From Nitrososphaeraceae archaeon (GTDB lineage Archaea; Thermoproteota; Nitrososphaeria; Nitrososphaerales; Nitrososphaeraceae), in NCBI GenBank assembly GCA_030038695.1, contig JASHSN010000437.1:1-5985 (forward strand): DNA of 5,985 nucleotides, in the 5' to 3' direction. A model generated the notes under the pieces. It made no database searches. It saw only the letters and a program-made list of their open reading frames with translations, and had not been told where the DNA came from. The number at the start of each line of letters is the position of its first letter. Positions within the stretch are counted from its first letter, which is position 1. The position numbers and the translations under genes were made by a program. Of the stretch, positions 5,587 to 5,985 are shown piece after piece.

Positions 5587-5697
5587 ATGTACAAATGCCA
5601 CCAATGCGGTGAATATTTTGCGTCTGAAAAAATGTTTGTGCTTCATGCGCAAGGACACGAACAGAAGAGTTTAGATGACTGGAATTTTACTGTTTGA
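5587..5697 (+). CDS. one-finger C2H2 zinc-finger microprotein, 36 aa
   Basis: ATG 5587 to TGA 5695-5697 encodes a 36-residue protein beginning MYKCHQCGEYFASEK and ending DDWNFTV. It is a single complete classical finger: Cys4-x2-Cys7-x12-His20-x3-His24, with the aromatic Phe11 and hydrophobic Phe17 at the usual core positions. One zinc ion would be held by these four residues. One-finger C2H2 microproteins are common in ammonia-oxidising archaea, and some archaeal relatives bind DNA, but the target of this one is unknown. It has an acidic C-terminal tail (DD) instead of further fingers. No Shine-Dalgarno precedes it; an A+T-rich promoter does, suggesting leaderless expression. Its stop codon lies in a 12-bp hairpin. 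It is intact, while a relative at 4800-4921 has lost both histidines. Confidence 0.8.
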   Translation: MYKCHQCGEYFASEKMFVLHAQGHEQKSLDDWNFTV

Positions 5698-5708
5698 GTG
5701 AAATTCCA
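5680..5708 (+). terminator. 12-bp hairpin spanning the zinc-finger stop codon
   Basis: TGGAATTTTACT (5680-5691) pairs with AGTGAAATTCCA (5697-5708) around the five-base loop GTTTG. Eleven pairs are Watson-Crick and one is T5688-G5700 wobble. The stop codon TGA (5695-5697) sits across the loop and stem. No T-run follows, so this is not a standard archaeal terminator; it could act in transcript end formation or stability, or be a protein-binding palindrome. The left arm also encodes the final residues. Confidence 0.45.
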
Positions 5709-5985
5709 AGTGCCTTGAAGCATCATCACTACAGAGTGTAGACAAGAATAAAGTGATAGGACATTTATGGAGAAATAAAGTGCTTTGCGCCCGGCTGGGA
5801 GAGAATACTAAGTGGTAGACTGACCGAACGAACAGCTTTGTTTGATAACCGAGTTTTTAACACTACTATAGTTCACGCAATTTTTGTCTAGTAGCATCCT
5901 ATCCGAGAGGTATAAAAGATCTAATCTCTTTGATTACGTATCCAAACCTTGTTGCAATTCTTATTATTTCAAACCAACATCTGTA
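5698..5985. other. non-coding right end of the window
   Basis: No plus-strand frame here is open for a useful length. A minus-strand frame is open from the window edge down to a stop at 5899-5901 (28 codons, containing EIIRIATRFGYVIKEIRS) and could be the tail of a gene lying outside, but it is too short to claim. The 9-mer AATAAAGTG occurs twice between about 5745 and 5785. A TATA box is listed separately. Confidence 0.4.
5907..5918 (+). promoter_or_regulatory. archaeal TATA box, rightward
   Basis: TATAAAAG at 5911-5918, preceded by GAGG as a possible TFB-recognition element, is the best match in the window to an archaeal core promoter. Transcription would begin about 25 bases downstream, near 5936-5942. 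No ORF start is evident before the window ends, so the gene or RNA it serves would lie to the right. Confidence 0.45.

Noticed and set aside
1..5985. CRISPR array, tRNA or rRNA gene, complete insertion sequence
   Set aside because: I saw no regularly spaced repeats, no tRNA-like cloverleaf, no rRNA-like stretch, and no transposase motif with terminal inverted repeats.

Overview
The window looks like chromosomal DNA of an archaeon, most likely an ammonia-oxidising soil lineage (Nitrososphaerales, Nitrosocosmicus-like). The reasons are A+T-rich sequence, sparse coding, TTG starts, a one-finger C2H2 zinc-finger microprotein, a remnant of the archaeal winged-helix regulators that carry a FilR1-like sensor domain, and an XPD/DinG-type helicase. 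The lineage is an inference from family resemblance; no marker gene is present.

Layout. At 1-126 (+) is the C-terminal end of an alpha/beta-hydrolase (HSL/acetyl-esterase type). Positions 127-765 hold no convincing intact gene, with a possible eroded minus-strand remnant at 502-720. A 62-aa ORF with a strong Shine-Dalgarno follows at 766-954 (+), then a tetratricopeptide-repeat scrap at about 955-1075 (-) and an intact 98-aa conserved hypothetical protein at 1088-1384 (-). Positions 1385-1878 look empty. A transcriptional regulator lies in pieces in all three forward frames at 1879-2610 (+). Its stop overlaps the start of a 79-aa ORF (2607-2846), whose stop overlaps the TTG start of the one large gene, a 646-aa iron-sulfur-type superfamily 2 helicase (2843-4783). 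Convergent to the helicase, a decayed zinc-finger gene (4800-4921, -) and a decayed four-helix membrane-protein gene (4924-5335, -) sit head to tail. At 5587-5697 (+) is an intact 36-aa C2H2 zinc-finger microprotein whose stop codon lies in a 12-bp hairpin. The last 290 bases are non-coding except for a good TATA box near 5911.

How it fits together. The overlapping ends of regulator, 79-aa ORF and helicase suggest a former or current operon in which the regulator has died while the helicase stayed intact. The window is a patchwork of genes under selection (helicase, 98-aa protein, zinc-finger microprotein, esterase) and genes in decay. The helicase is an uninterrupted 1.94-kb frame with all motifs present, so widespread sequencing indels are an unlikely explanation for the broken genes. 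I did not find a clear new multi-gene system. The points most worth checking are the helicase with its coupled small ORF, the pair of zinc-finger genes (one live, one with both zinc histidines lost), and the hairpin at the zinc-finger stop codon.
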